The notes under the pieces: generated by a model | Told to the model about the DNA's origin: nothing | Database searches by the model: none | What the model saw: the letters and a program-made list of their open reading frames with translations, nothing else | DNA from: an uncultured Prevotella sp. | GTDB taxonomy: Bacteria > Bacteroidota > Bacteroidia > Bacteroidales > Bacteroidaceae | Direction of reading: 5' to 3' | NCBI GenBank assembly: GCA_937895845.1 | Contig: CALBLK010000034.1 | Location: 1 to 32,955 of the forward strand | Length of the DNA stretch: 32,955 nt | Shown: positions 20,017-29,309 of the stretch, one piece after another | Position numbering within the stretch: position 1 is the first letter of the stretch | Layout: every line of letters starts with the position of its first letter | Translations under genes and position numbers: made by a program

Positions 20017-22542
20017 ATGACAAGTCATTTCTCACCTAGAGTTTCTGAAATACTGGCATTCAGCCGTGAAGAAGCTCTCCGCTTAAAAAGCAAGACTATT
20101 CGTCCAGAGCACCTTCTGCTAGCCATGTTACGTTTGCAGGAAGGTCCAGTGAAAAGTGTGCTCAACCAGATGAATGTCAATGTGCAAGCCGTAAGAAACG
20201 ACCTTGAGGCCAACGCACAACAAGACGCAGTGACAGAAAATAATCCGCATGACATAGAACTTAACGAAGGAGCCAGCAACCTGCTGAAACTGGCAGTGCT
20301 TGAAGCACGTATCCAGCATTCTGACACAGTAGAAGAACTCCATCTGCTTTTGGCTATGCTTCATGACAGCACAGACAACAATGCCAAAAAGGCACTGCAA
20401 AAGCAGCAACTTGACTATCACACACTGGCGGAAACCATCCAGCACAATGGAGAGATGGTAAACGAGCTGCCCCTCTCCGACAGCGACTTTGACGATGACG
20501 ACCTTTCCGAGCGTGGATCGAAACAAATGAGTCCAACAGACAATTGGGGAACAAAGACAGAAACGCAAAAGAAGAGTAGTACGCCAGCGCTGGACAATTT
20601 TGGCATTGACCTCACGCAGGCCGCCATTGAAGGAAAACTTGACCCCGTTGTTGGCCGTGAGCATGAGATCCAACGCGTCATTGAAATACTTGGCCGGCGC
20701 AAGAAGAACAACCCTGTTCTCATCGGAGAGCCTGGAGTTGGAAAAAGTGCTATAGTAGAAGGGCTTGCGCAACTCATCGTAGAGCATCGCACTTCACCTG
20801 TGCTTTTTGGCAAACGTATCATCAGTCTTGATTTGACAGGAATGGTTGCAGGCACAAAGTATCGGGGGCAGTTTGAAGAGCGGGTGAAAGCTGTAATTCG
20901 AGAGATAGAGAAAAGCCCAGACATCATTGTGTTTATTGATGAGATTCACACAATGGTTGGCGCAGGCGCGACCCCAGGGGCTATGGATGCAGCCAACATT
21001 TTCAAGCCCTCACTTGCTCGGGGCACTATCCAGTGCATTGGTGCCACGACACTTGACGAGTATCGCACATCCATTGAAAAGGATGGGGCTTTGGAGCGAC
21101 GTTTTCAAAAAGTTATGGTTGAACCAACCACCCAGGATGAAACCATACAGATTCTCCGCAACATCAAAGACCGCTATGAGCACCACCACCACGTAACCTA
21201 CACGGACGATGCCATCAACGCATGTGTAAAACTGACAGAAAGGTATATTACAGACCGCCAATTCCCGGACAAGGCCATTGATGCACTCGATGAAGTTGGG
21301 TCGCATGTGCATTTAGTCAGCGTAAGGATGCCACAAGAAATTGTTGACAAGGAGAAAGAACTAGCCATGATAAAGGAAAAGAAGAATGCTGCTGTAAAAC
21401 GGCAGGACTTTGAATTGGCAGCAACCTACCGTGACCAACAGACTGTTACTGAGGGTGAGATTGAGCAGCTTAACAAATCTTGGCAGCAGCAGGATGGCGA
21501 ACAGTGCCAGCCTATCACTGACACCGATGTGGCCCATGTCATTGCTACGATGACGGGGATACCTGTTGAACGTATGGAAGAGACGGAGACGGAACGGCTT
21601 CGGACCATGGCAGATGACCTTAAGCATGAAGTGATAGCACAAGATAAGGCCATAGATAAAATGGTCAGAGCGATACAGCGCAACCGTGTTGGACTGCGTG
21701 ACCCTAACCATCCGATAGGCGCATTCATGTTTCTCGGTCCGACTGGAGTTGGCAAGACCTATCTTGCCAAGAAACTGGCAGAACGAATGTTCGGCACAGC
21801 AGATGCCCTTATAAGGGTTGACATGAGTGAATTCACCGAGAGTTTCAATGTGTCAAGACTGGTTGGAGCCCCTCCGGGTTATGTAGGATATGACGAGGGA
21901 GGACAGTTGACAGAGAAAGTACGCCGGCACCCCTACTCTATCGTGTTGCTTGACGAGTTGGAAAAAGCACATGGCAATGTGTTCAACTTGCTGCTACAAG
22001 TTCTTGACGAGGGGAGACTGACCGATGGAAACGGCCGATTTGTTGACTTCCGAAATACCATCATTATCATGACCAGCAATGCAGGAACACGACAGCTGAA
22101 GGACTTCAGCCGTGGAGTTGGATTCAACGCCGGATCGCTGGGACTTGACATGAACGAGAACGACAAGGCCTACGCGCGCAACATCATACAGAAAGCGCTG
22201 AGCAAGCAGTTTGCTCCTGAATTTCTGAACAGGTTGGACGAAATAATCACATTCGACCAACTTAGTCTTGATGCCATCAAGCGCATTGTCAACATTGAGC
22301 TGCATGGTCTCATGGCAAGAATGGAGGCATTGGGCTATTCGTTCAGCATCTCAGACAAGGCCAAGGAATTTGTTGCAACCAAAGGTTATGACGTTCAGTT
22401 TGGTGCACGTCCTCTGAAACGCTCTATACAAAATCACATTGAGGACTTACTGTGTGAGAAGATTGTCAACGGAGAACTGAAGCCAGGCATTCCATTCTCC
22501 GTAGGTTTTGATGAGAAAAAAGATGAAATTGTTATTGTCTAA
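20017..22542 (+). CDS. clpC: ClpC-type AAA+ ATPase, unfoldase of the Clp protease
   Basis: An 841-residue HSP100 protein. In order: a double Clp-N domain (about 1-145), AAA-1 with Walker A GEPGVGKSA (about 237-245) and Walker B IIVFIDEIHT, a short middle domain with a UVR-type segment (about 446-475), AAA-2 with Walker A GPTGVGKTY (about 574-582) and Walker B SIVLLDELEKAH, and the C-terminal D2 small domain. The short middle domain separates it from ClpB, and the segment RGVGFNAG is where ClpC proteins carry the loop that docks on ClpP. It unfolds proteins for degradation during stress. Its stop codon overlaps that of convergent tilS by 3 nt. The leader has unusual structure, which suggests stress control. 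Confidence 0.94.
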   Translation: MTSHFSPRVSEILAFSREEALRLKSKTIRPEHLLLAMLRLQEGPVKSVLNQMNVNVQAVRNDLEANAQQDAVTENNPHDIELNEGASNLLKLAVLEARIQHSDTVEELHLLLAMLHDSTDNNAKKALQKQQLDYHTLAETIQHNGEMVNELPLSDSDFDDDDLSERGSKQMSPTDNWGTKTETQKKSSTPALDNFGIDLTQAAIEGKLDPVVGREHEIQRVIEILGRRKKNNPVLIGEPGVGKSAIVEGLAQLIVEHRTSPVLFGKRIISLDLTGMVAGTKYRGQFEERVKAVIREIEKSPDIIVFIDEIHTMVGAGATPGAMDAANIFKPSLARGTIQCIGATTLDEYRTSIEKDGALERRFQKVMVEPTTQDETIQILRNIKDRYEHHHHVTYTDDAINACVKLTERYITDRQFPDKAIDALDEVGSHVHLVSVRMPQEIVDKEKELAMIKEKKNAAVKRQDFELAATYRDQQTVTEGEIEQLNKSWQQQDGEQCQPITDTDVAHVIATMTGIPVERMEETETERLRTMADDLKHEVIAQDKAIDKMVRAIQRNRVGLRDPNHPIGAFMFLGPTGVGKTYLAKKLAERMFGTADALIRVDMSEFTESFNVSRLVGAPPGYVGYDEGGQLTEKVRRHPYSIVLLDELEKAHGNVFNLLLQVLDEGRLTDGNGRFVDFRNTIIIMTSNAGTRQLKDFSRGVGFNAGSLGLDMNENDKAYARNIIQKALSKQFAPEFLNRLDEIITFDQLSLDAIKRIVNIELHGLMARMEALGYSFSISDKAKEFVATKGYDVQFGARPLKRSIQNHIEDLLCEKIVNGELKPGIPFSVGFDEKKDEIVIV

Positions 22543-23876
22543 TGTTGCAAAGAAATTTGCAACAGCGTGACCGTCGATTTCTCAACGCGCACACGGTTGT
22601 CCAATCTTTGGCCAACAACCCATATCACAGTGCCGTCAGCATCACAAAGAATAAGCTGACGGCGCTTTTCTAACAAGTTTTGCTTGATGTCAGTAAGAAA
22701 ATCACTGACCAATTTTGAGCCTCTCATACCAAAAGGAACGAAACGGTCACCCTCTGCTGCCACACGAAGCGTAAGTGGGAACCTAACCTTTTCGGCATCC
22801 ATACACACTGTAAATTTTTCACGAGGGATGATAAAGTCAGCTGTCCGCTGTTTGGTTGCAATCCGAATACGCCTTCCGTCAGACAGAACATAACAACCAC
22901 ATTCCGGTAGGCATACAGGTACAATGGGATTGGTGCACCGCTCTATAATCAAGCGACCGCGATCTATCAGCAAATCGTAGCTGCCCGCATGAAAAATTCG
23001 CCCCGACTGGCCTGCAGCGGCTTTACCAATCAGGCTTACCTGCGACGGAGAAAAGCCATAACCTTTCAACAACTCATAAAGAACTGTTGGCCAAGCCACT
23101 TCACGGCGCAGGTTTTCAAGGCTAACAATCCAGTGGCCATCACATTGAGAAAGCACCCGTTCCCGCGCAGCCGCAATTGCCGCGGAATAAAGTTCTGCGA
23201 CACTGCTCATGCGTTCTGACATGGACTGAATGTGTTCACACACTCCTGGATTGAGTTGCCGAAGCAATGGAACAACATGATGACGGTACCTGTTGCGCAT
23301 CGCTTCATCGCCCAAATTGGTACTGTCAGTTACATAAGACTGTTGGCGCGACGACAGATAGTCCAAAATCTCCTGGCGGCAGACACACAGTAGCGGGCGC
23401 ACAACGATACCATTTTTAGGACGAATGCCACAGAGCCCACGAAGACCAGTTCCCCGAACAATATTCATCAGCACTGTTTCCACATTATCATCCCGATGGT
23501 GGGCCACGCAAACAGTCTCGGCATCAAGGTCTCGGCACAACTGCCGGAAATAACTGTAACGGAGACTGCGAGCAGCCAATTCAACACTGACATGATGCAG
23601 GTTGGCATAGTCCAATGTTTCAAAATGAGCCAAATGTAAAGGAACACCACGCTCGATGCACAGCCGCTGGACAAACGCAGAATCACGGCATGACTCCTCA
23701 CCACGCAAATGGAAATTGCAGTGGGCGGCTTCCACACGAAATCCCAGTTCCTGCAAGACACAGAGCAAAGCCACACTGTCTGCCCCACCGCTCAATGCCA
23801 CCAGATGAAGACTGTCAGGGGATAACAGGTGATTCTGTTGAATGAAGCCGCGAATTTTGCTCAGCATAAAAAACAT
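22539..23876 (-). CDS. tilS: tRNA(Ile)-lysidine synthase
   Basis: A 445-residue enzyme that places lysidine at C34 of the tRNA-Ile reading AUA, using ATP and lysine. The N-terminal PP-loop ATPase motif SGGADS is at about 29-34, followed by AAHCNFHLRGEESCRD and CVAHHRDDNVET typical of TilS. The C-terminal part matches the TilS substrate-binding domain (GDRFVPFGMRGSKLVSDFL). It may start at 23876 (directly after the rlmI stop) or at the third-codon ATG 23867, which gives MLSKIRGF. It is the last gene of a minus-strand run with rlmI and the exonuclease and is essential in most bacteria. Confidence 0.95.
   Translation of the reverse strand: MFFMLSKIRGFIQQNHLLSPDSLHLVALSGGADSVALLCVLQELGFRVEAAHCNFHLRGEESCRDSAFVQRLCIERGVPLHLAHFETLDYANLHHVSVELAARSLRYSYFRQLCRDLDAETVCVAHHRDDNVETVLMNIVRGTGLRGLCGIRPKNGIVVRPLLCVCRQEILDYLSSRQQSYVTDSTNLGDEAMRNRYRHHVVPLLRQLNPGVCEHIQSMSERMSSVAELYSAAIAAARERVLSQCDGHWIVSLENLRREVAWPTVLYELLKGYGFSPSQVSLIGKAAAGQSGRIFHAGSYDLLIDRGRLIIERCTNPIVPVCLPECGCYVLSDGRRIRIATKQRTADFIIPREKFTVCMDAEKVRFPLTLRVAAEGDRFVPFGMRGSKLVSDFLTDIKQNLLEKRRQLILCDADGTVIWVVGQRLDNRVRVEKSTVTLLQISLQH
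22543..22564. terminator. GAAA-tetraloop hairpin at the clpC/tilS convergence
   Basis: TGTTGCAAA at 22543-22551 pairs with TTTGCAACA at 22556-22564 around a GAAA loop. It follows the clpC stop codon directly and lies inside the last codons of tilS. There is no long T-run, so termination is plausible but not certain. Confidence 0.45.
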
Positions 23877-25067
23877 TTACTCTACATAGAGAACAAGTCC
23901 CTTAAGATATTCGCCCTCTGGATGGTAGATGTTAATAGGATGGTCTGCGGGCTGATGAAGTTGGTGAAGGATACGCACCTTACGACTGGTCATGGCAGCA
24001 GCCGTAAACACCGCATTGCGAAAATTGTCTTTGGTAACCACCTGACTGCAAGAAAAGGTGAAAAGGATTCCTCCACTCACAATCTTCTCAAAAGCCTCGG
24101 CATTAAGTCTGATATATCCTTTGAGCGCATTGTGAAGAGCCCCTCTGTGCTTGGCAAAAGCAGGAGGGTCAAGCACAATCAAGTCATACAGGCTACCCAG
24201 CCGTTCAAGAAATTTGAATGCATCCTCACAAAATGCCTCATGGCGGGAGTCATCTGGAAAGTTCAGTTCCACATTACTCTTTGTCAACTCAATAGCTTTG
24301 GCACTGCTGTCAACAGAATGGACTATTTTCGCACCGCCACGCATAGCATAGAAAGAAAACCCACCGGTGTAGCAGAACATATTAAGGACCTTACGTCCAT
24401 GTGCATAACTTTCAAGAAGCGAGCGATTCTCACGCTGATCGACAAAGAAACCGGTTTTCTGTCCCTTTAACCAATCTACGTGAAACCTCAATCCGTTCTC
24501 AATGGCAGTGTCATCCTTACAGCCTCCATATATAAATCCATTTTCCTGTCCAAGTTCGGCTTTGAACGGCAGAGTTGTCTCGCTCTTATAATAGATATTC
24601 TCCACGCGCCCCCTCATCACATTGACTAGTGCCCTGGCCATCTCATGACGGGAGATGTGCATGCCCACACTATGCGCCTGCATTACAGCAGTCTTTCCAT
24701 AAACATCTATCACAAGACCGGGCAAATAGTCTCCCTCACCGTGAACAAGACGGTAGGTATTGTTATTGGGATTGTCCACAACGCCTATGCCTTTGCGCAT
24801 GGTCAGGGCAGACTGCAGGGCCGAGGCCCAATAGCCTTCATCAATCACAATGTCCCTGAATGAAAGAACCCTGACTGCAATCGAGCCAATCTGGTAATGT
24901 CCCACAGCAATGAATTGCCCCGAGGAACTAAGCACACGTACAACTTCCCCCTCATCAACAGGTTCGGGTATCTGCTGGATAGCCCCTGAAAACACCCAAG
25001 GATGAAAACGCTTCAAACTTTCCTCCTTACCTCTTTTGAGAATCACTCGCTTGTACATGTTCTTCAT
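23877..25067 (-). CDS. rlmI: RlmI-like 23S rRNA (cytosine-5) methyltransferase
   Basis: A 396-residue protein of the RlmI/RlmK family, the same length as the Escherichia coli enzyme that methylates C1962 of 23S rRNA. The N-terminal PUA domain (about 1-75) carries LKRGKEESLKRFHPWVFSGA. The SAM-binding domain shows VLNMFCYTGGFSFYAMRGGA (motif I), LIVLDPPAFAKHRG (motif IV) and ILFTFSCSQVVT (catalytic Cys motif VI). It overlaps the upstream exonuclease gene by 41 nt (32 nt if started at the second ATG, MYKRVILKRG), and tilS starts right after its stop, so the three genes form one translation-coupled run. Confidence 0.92.
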   Translation of the reverse strand: MKNMYKRVILKRGKEESLKRFHPWVFSGAIQQIPEPVDEGEVVRVLSSSGQFIAVGHYQIGSIAVRVLSFRDIVIDEGYWASALQSALTMRKGIGVVDNPNNNTYRLVHGEGDYLPGLVIDVYGKTAVMQAHSVGMHISRHEMARALVNVMRGRVENIYYKSETTLPFKAELGQENGFIYGGCKDDTAIENGLRFHVDWLKGQKTGFFVDQRENRSLLESYAHGRKVLNMFCYTGGFSFYAMRGGAKIVHSVDSSAKAIELTKSNVELNFPDDSRHEAFCEDAFKFLERLGSLYDLIVLDPPAFAKHRGALHNALKGYIRLNAEAFEKIVSGGILFTFSCSQVVTKDNFRNAVFTAAAMTSRKVRILHQLHQPADHPINIYHPEGEYLKGLVLYVE

Positions 25068-25677
25068 TTTTAATTAATTCATATCCACCGGTTTCCTCCA
25101 ATCTTCTCCACTCATTGTAAAGCATGACACATGACCATGCATCAGTAGCGGCATAGGATTTTTGCTTGTCATTGAGCACATCAGCCTCCCAGTTAGACAG
25201 TTGCTGTGCCTTGCTGATACGCCGTCCGAAGAAATTGGCGAAAAGTTTTTGCAAGCTCTGGTCTTCCACGCCCATCTTTTTCACACAATCTTGCAGGTCA
25301 ATGAACAAGCCGGCCGTGAACTTGCCCAATTTATGGAGCATCATAAGGTCGTCATGCAACGACAGCCCGACCTTGGGCACGGTCGTATCCTCAAGTAACC
25401 TCACTATCGGAGCGGCCATACCGATATAGTTCAAGCGGAAAAGGAAACAGACATCAGCAGTGGAAACCTGCAAGAGCGCAACTTTGTGAACAGTTCCTTT
25501 TTTGAACGATGGTCTGGTTTCAGTATCAATTCCCAAAATGGGTTGGGCCAACAGGAAGCTGACAGCTCTTTCTGCCTCCTGCGCCGAGATGACAACAATC
25601 ACACGCCCCTCAAAAACGACACGAGGAAGCGATGGAATCTGCTTTTTATCAAACTTGGCGGCTATTTGTTTTTTCAT
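25027..25677 (-). CDS. DEDDy-type 3'-5' exonuclease (RNase D/WRN-like domain)
   Basis: A 216-residue single-domain exonuclease of the DnaQ-like superfamily. The metal-binding motifs are present: LGIDTETRPSF (D51 and E53), GLSLHDDLMML (D110) and KSYAATDAW (Y175 and D179), which makes it the DEDDy form used by RNase D and the WRN exonuclease. There is no HRDC domain, so it is shorter than RNase D. The family trims RNA or DNA 3' ends; the natural substrate of these small Bacteroidetes members is not established. It leads the rlmI-tilS run, and its last 41 nt overlap rlmI. A role in tRNA or rRNA maturation would suit the neighbours (inference). Confidence 0.9.
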   Translation of the reverse strand: MKKQIAAKFDKKQIPSLPRVVFEGRVIVVISAQEAERAVSFLLAQPILGIDTETRPSFKKGTVHKVALLQVSTADVCFLFRLNYIGMAAPIVRLLEDTTVPKVGLSLHDDLMMLHKLGKFTAGLFIDLQDCVKKMGVEDQSLQKLFANFFGRRISKAQQLSNWEADVLNDKQKSYAATDAWSCVMLYNEWRRLEETGGYELIKNEEHVQASDSQKR

Positions 25678-25739
25678 TCAATGACAATGGAGCAAAGGCA
25701 TTTAGCAAAATAGCGTCAAACCCATGCTAGTTTGGCCTG

Positions 25740-25747
25740 CAAAATTA
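25740..25747 (-). promoter_or_regulatory. Bacteroidetes -7 element (TAATTTTG) for the exonuclease-rlmI-tilS run
   Basis: The reverse strand reads TAATTTTG 63 nt above the exonuclease start. A -33 match is not clear. It is divergent from the ftsK site. Confidence 0.45.
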
Positions 25748-25790
25748 CAAAAAAAAAGGGAGTTTATGGTGAAATATAAGTTTTTTCCGC

Positions 25791-25798
25791 TACTTTTG
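25791..25798 (+). promoter_or_regulatory. Bacteroidetes -7 element (TACTTTTG) for ftsK
   Basis: TACTTTTG followed by CA lies 22 nt before the ftsK ATG at 25821. No convincing -33 element is seen at the expected distance. Confidence 0.55.
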
Positions 25799-25820
25799 CA
25801 AAATAATTTGGACAGTAGAA

Positions 25821-28301
25821 ATGGTCAAAAAGAAGAAAACAGCCAAAGGGACAACCTTTAAGGAAGCAATAGGCATCAACAACATATTCCATAACGAAAA
25901 AATCAATTTCATTACAGGTGCACTTATTCTGGCGTTCGCTGTCTATATGGTTCTTGCGTTTATCTCATTTTTCTCAGCGGGAAGCGCAGACCAGAGCATT
26001 ATTGAGTCGCCACGTCCTAACGACATCTATAACGAGAAGCATGAGTTTCTAAACAGTTGCGGTTCAGTTGGTGCCTATATGGCTTACTTTTTTATCAAAC
26101 GGTGCTTCGGCATTCCAGCTTTTTTCATCCCCCTTTTTCTCATTTTGGCAGCTTGCAAAATGATAAAGGCATACAATGCCAATCTGCTCAAATGCTTCAT
26201 GGGCATGATGGTGCTTATGGTATGGTCTTCTGTAACATTAGCCAAATTTCTGTCACCAGTATTTACCGACACGTGCTACAATCCCGGTGGAGACCACGGG
26301 CTCTTTATATGCCAATGGACAGAGAACCTAATCGGGGCGCCCGGACTCACTGGCATCCTCATCATCACAGCCTTGGCATTTTTCACATACCTCAGCGCAG
26401 AAACAATCTACTTTATCCGCAGGATGCTTAACCCCGTAAATTATTTTGCAAACAGGGTGAAGTTTTCCATAACCAACAATCATATCAAAGACCAAGAGGA
26501 AAACAATGGGGAGCGCCTGGTTAAGACAATAGAAGACCCCAAGGTGTTTGACGATCCAGAGATGCAAGTGGTCACTTTCGATGATACAACAGTTTCCCAG
26601 CCTATCAAGAATGACCTCCCGAAGAACAGAGTCACAGATGAAAAAGCACAAGAGGCTGCCCATCCCGCAGAAATGCATACCCCAGCCAACAACGAGGTAG
26701 ATATGCACATAGAGATGGCCAAGGATGAGAAGCAGGCCTCAGGCTGCAAACTTGTAGATGTCGGCGGGCAGCCAATGGCACCCTACGACCCCAAGCGTGA
26801 TCTGGAAAACTACCACTACCCCACACTGGACCTGCTGAAGAAATATGACAATGACGGCAAGCCCTACATTGACATGGCCGAACAGAATGCCAACAAAAAC
26901 CGCATTGTCGAGGTACTAAGAACTTTCGGTGTGGAAATCAGTTCCATCAAAGCCACAGTTGGCCCCACTATCACACTCTACGAGATTACGCCTGCACAGG
27001 GAGTCAGAATATCCAAAATCAGAAATCTGGAAGACGACATAGCCCTAAGCCTCGCCGCCTTAGGCATCCGTATCATAGCCCCGATACCAGGCAAAGGCAC
27101 CATTGGCATTGAAGTTCCTAATGCCAAGGCCAATATTGTTTCGATGGAAAGCATTCTCAACTCCAAAAAATTCCAGGAAGCACGGATGGAATTGCCTTGC
27201 GCCATTGGCAAGACCATCACCAACGAGGTGTTCATGTTTGACCTGGCCAAGATTCCGCACCTGCTTGTAGCCGGTGCCACAGGACAAGGAAAGTCTGTGG
27301 GGCTGAATGCTATCATCACCTCGCTGCTCTACAAGAAACATCCAGCCGAGCTGAAGATTGTTCTCATTGACCCCAAGAAAGTTGAATTCAGCATCTATGC
27401 ACCAATTGCCAACCATTTCTTAGCCAAAGTGCCCGATGACGATGCCGAGCCGATAATCACTGATGTGACCAAGGTTGTGCGCACCCTCAACAGTCTTTGC
27501 AAAGAGATGGATACGCGCTATGACCTGCTCAAAATGGCCGGAGCGCGCAATATCAAGGAATACAACCAGAAGTTCGTAGCTCGCAGTCTCAACCCGGAAC
27601 ATGGCCATCGCTATATGCCCTACATTGTGGTGGTCATTGACGAGTTTGGAGACTTGATAATGACAGCCGGCAAGGAGATTGAGCTACCAATAGCACGTAT
27701 AGCACAGTTAGCACGTGCCGTAGGAATTCACATGATTATTGCCACCCAAAGGCCCACGACTACCATCATCACAGGTAACATCAAAGCCAACTTTCCCGGG
27801 CGCATTGCTTTCAAGGTCAGTGCAATGATTGACTCGAAGACCATCCTTGACCGTCCAGGAGCCAACCAGCTGATAGGCCGGGGGGACATGCTGTTCCTGC
27901 AGGGCAACGAGCCTGTCCGTGTCCAATGTGCATTTGTTGACACACCCGAAGTAGAGCGCATCAATCGGTTCATCGCTCAGCAACAGGGTTACACATCACC
28001 ATTTGAACTACCTGAACCCGACATGGGAGATGGTGAAGGAATGGGAAATGCCGCTGATGTAGACATGCAACACCTTGATCCTCTGTTCGAAGATGTTGCA
28101 CGACTGATAGTCATCAACCAATCGGGCAGCACAAGTATGATTCAGCGAAAATTTTCTATTGGCTACAACAGAGCAGGGCGACTGATGGACCAATTGGAAA
28201 AAGCCGGTGTGGTGGGTTCGTCCATAGGCAGCAGCAAGCCACGCGAGGTACTTATCCAAGATGAGGTTAGCCTTAACAATCTGCTGAATTCCTTGCGCTA
28301 A
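25821..28301 (+). CDS. ftsK: DNA translocase FtsK
   Basis: An 826-residue protein. The N-terminus (about 25-200) has four membrane helices that place it at the division septum. A charged linker follows (about 210-330), then the FtsK alpha domain (about 350-460), then the RecA-like motor with Walker A GATGQGKSVG (about 485-494) and Walker B YIVVVIDEFGDL (about 600-611), and the winged-helix gamma domain at the end (from about 752, with STSMIQRKFSIGYNRAGRLM) that reads polar DNA sequences (KOPS-like). It pumps chromosome ends past the septum and activates XerCD at dif. It starts 143 nt from the divergent exonuclease gene. The linker is short compared with Escherichia coli FtsK, as is usual in Bacteroidetes. 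Confidence 0.97.
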   Translation: MVKKKKTAKGTTFKEAIGINNIFHNEKINFITGALILAFAVYMVLAFISFFSAGSADQSIIESPRPNDIYNEKHEFLNSCGSVGAYMAYFFIKRCFGIPAFFIPLFLILAACKMIKAYNANLLKCFMGMMVLMVWSSVTLAKFLSPVFTDTCYNPGGDHGLFICQWTENLIGAPGLTGILIITALAFFTYLSAETIYFIRRMLNPVNYFANRVKFSITNNHIKDQEENNGERLVKTIEDPKVFDDPEMQVVTFDDTTVSQPIKNDLPKNRVTDEKAQEAAHPAEMHTPANNEVDMHIEMAKDEKQASGCKLVDVGGQPMAPYDPKRDLENYHYPTLDLLKKYDNDGKPYIDMAEQNANKNRIVEVLRTFGVEISSIKATVGPTITLYEITPAQGVRISKIRNLEDDIALSLAALGIRIIAPIPGKGTIGIEVPNAKANIVSMESILNSKKFQEARMELPCAIGKTITNEVFMFDLAKIPHLLVAGATGQGKSVGLNAIITSLLYKKHPAELKIVLIDPKKVEFSIYAPIANHFLAKVPDDDAEPIITDVTKVVRTLNSLCKEMDTRYDLLKMAGARNIKEYNQKFVARSLNPEHGHRYMPYIVVVIDEFGDLIMTAGKEIELPIARIAQLARAVGIHMIIATQRPTTTIITGNIKANFPGRIAFKVSAMIDSKTILDRPGANQLIGRGDMLFLQGNEPVRVQCAFVDTPEVERINRFIAQQQGYTSPFELPEPDMGDGEGMGNAADVDMQHLDPLFEDVARLIVINQSGSTSMIQRKFSIGYNRAGRLMDQLEKAGVVGSSIGSSKPREVLIQDEVSLNNLLNSLR

Positions 28302-28373
28302 CCCTTTTAAACCAAGCTAATCCTTTCCGTCAAGCAGAATAACATACCATATTTTTTTAACAGATTATGTAAT

Positions 28374-28973
28374 ATGAGAAAAAAGATTTGTCTTTTACTA
28401 GTAATGTCTTTGATAAGCCAACTGTCGTTTGGCCAATCAGCCAGAGCGATACTTGACAAAGTTGCTGCCACGTTGAGCAACAAAGGTGGAGTGACTGCAA
28501 CATTTCACATGTCAAACAAAGGTATCGGCTCTGTGTCTGGAAACATTTCGATTAAAGGGCGTAAGTTTCATGCAGTCACGCTACAGGCTGTCACTTGGTT
28601 TGACGGAAAAACCCAATGGACCTACCTCAAAAGGAATGGAGAGGTGAGTGTAAGTTCCCCAAACGAGGCACAGATGCAAGCCATCAACCCATATTCGTTT
28701 ATCAACATCTACAAAAAGGGCTATGCACTGACAAGGCGAGAAAAGGGCAACAACTACGAAGTAACCCTCAAGGCAACCGGCAGACAAAAGATTCAGAAAA
28801 TGGTAATCGTAGCAAACAAACGCACTTACACGCCATCCACCATCAAGCTATGCCAAAACGGCCAATGGACAATTTTCACAATCAGTAAGTTCAGGCGTGC
28901 AAGTCTTAGTGACAGTCATTTTCGTTTCAATGCGAAAGACTACCCAAAGGCGGAGGTAATTGACCTAAGATAA
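28374..28973 (+). CDS. LolA-like outer membrane lipoprotein carrier
   Basis: A 199-residue protein with a signal peptide (MRKKICLLLVMSLISQLSFG, cut before QSARA). The mature part resembles the LolA/LppA half-barrel: ARAILDKVAATLSNKGGVTA at the start, repeated beta strands and WFDGKTQWTY with an aromatic core. LolA carries lipoproteins from the inner to the outer membrane across the periplasm. The similarity is weaker than for gammaproteobacterial LolA, and I do not see a LolB, which Bacteroidetes generally lack. It follows ftsK by 72 nt, a neighbour order common in Bacteroidales, and may share its transcript. Confidence 0.78.
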   Translation: MRKKICLLLVMSLISQLSFGQSARAILDKVAATLSNKGGVTATFHMSNKGIGSVSGNISIKGRKFHAVTLQAVTWFDGKTQWTYLKRNGEVSVSSPNEAQMQAINPYSFINIYKKGYALTRREKGNNYEVTLKATGRQKIQKMVIVANKRTYTPSTIKLCQNGQWTIFTISKFRRASLSDSHFRFNAKDYPKAEVIDLR

Positions 28974-29021
28974 AAGAGAAGGCCGACTTTTCACATCACC
29001 ACTTAGAAATACTCCTGTAAC

Positions 29022-29309
29022 ATGTATTTTGAAGGAATTATTATCGCTATCGTCACGTTTCTGACTATTGGCATATTCCACCCCATAGTTATAAAGACCG
29101 AATACCATTTTGGCACACGCCCATGGTGGCTGTTCTTATTAGGCGGAATAGCGTCGGTTGTGGCCGCCCTGTTTACAAAGAACACTGTTGTGTCTGCCTT
29201 TCTCGGCATATTGGGAGCATCATTTCTGTGGTCAATCGGAGAGCTCTTCGAACAGCGCAAGCGTGTTGAGAAAGGTTGGTTTCCCAAAAAGCCCAGGACA
29301 AAGAAATGA
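29022..29309 (+). CDS. DUF4491 family small membrane protein
   Basis: A 95-residue protein with three membrane helices: about 3-24 (FEGIIIAIVTFLTIGIFHPI), about 34-51 (RPWWLFLLGGIASVVAALF) and about 55-72 (VVSAFLGILGASFLWSIGEL), then a basic cytoplasmic tail (EQRKRVEKGWFPKKPRTKK). The pattern fits DUF4491, a family of unknown function in Bacteroidetes. The stop codon overlaps the rlmH start (ATGA at 29306-29309), so the two are translationally coupled. Confidence 0.82.
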   Translation: MYFEGIIIAIVTFLTIGIFHPIVIKTEYHFGTRPWWLFLLGGIASVVAALFTKNTVVSAFLGILGASFLWSIGELFEQRKRVEKGWFPKKPRTKK

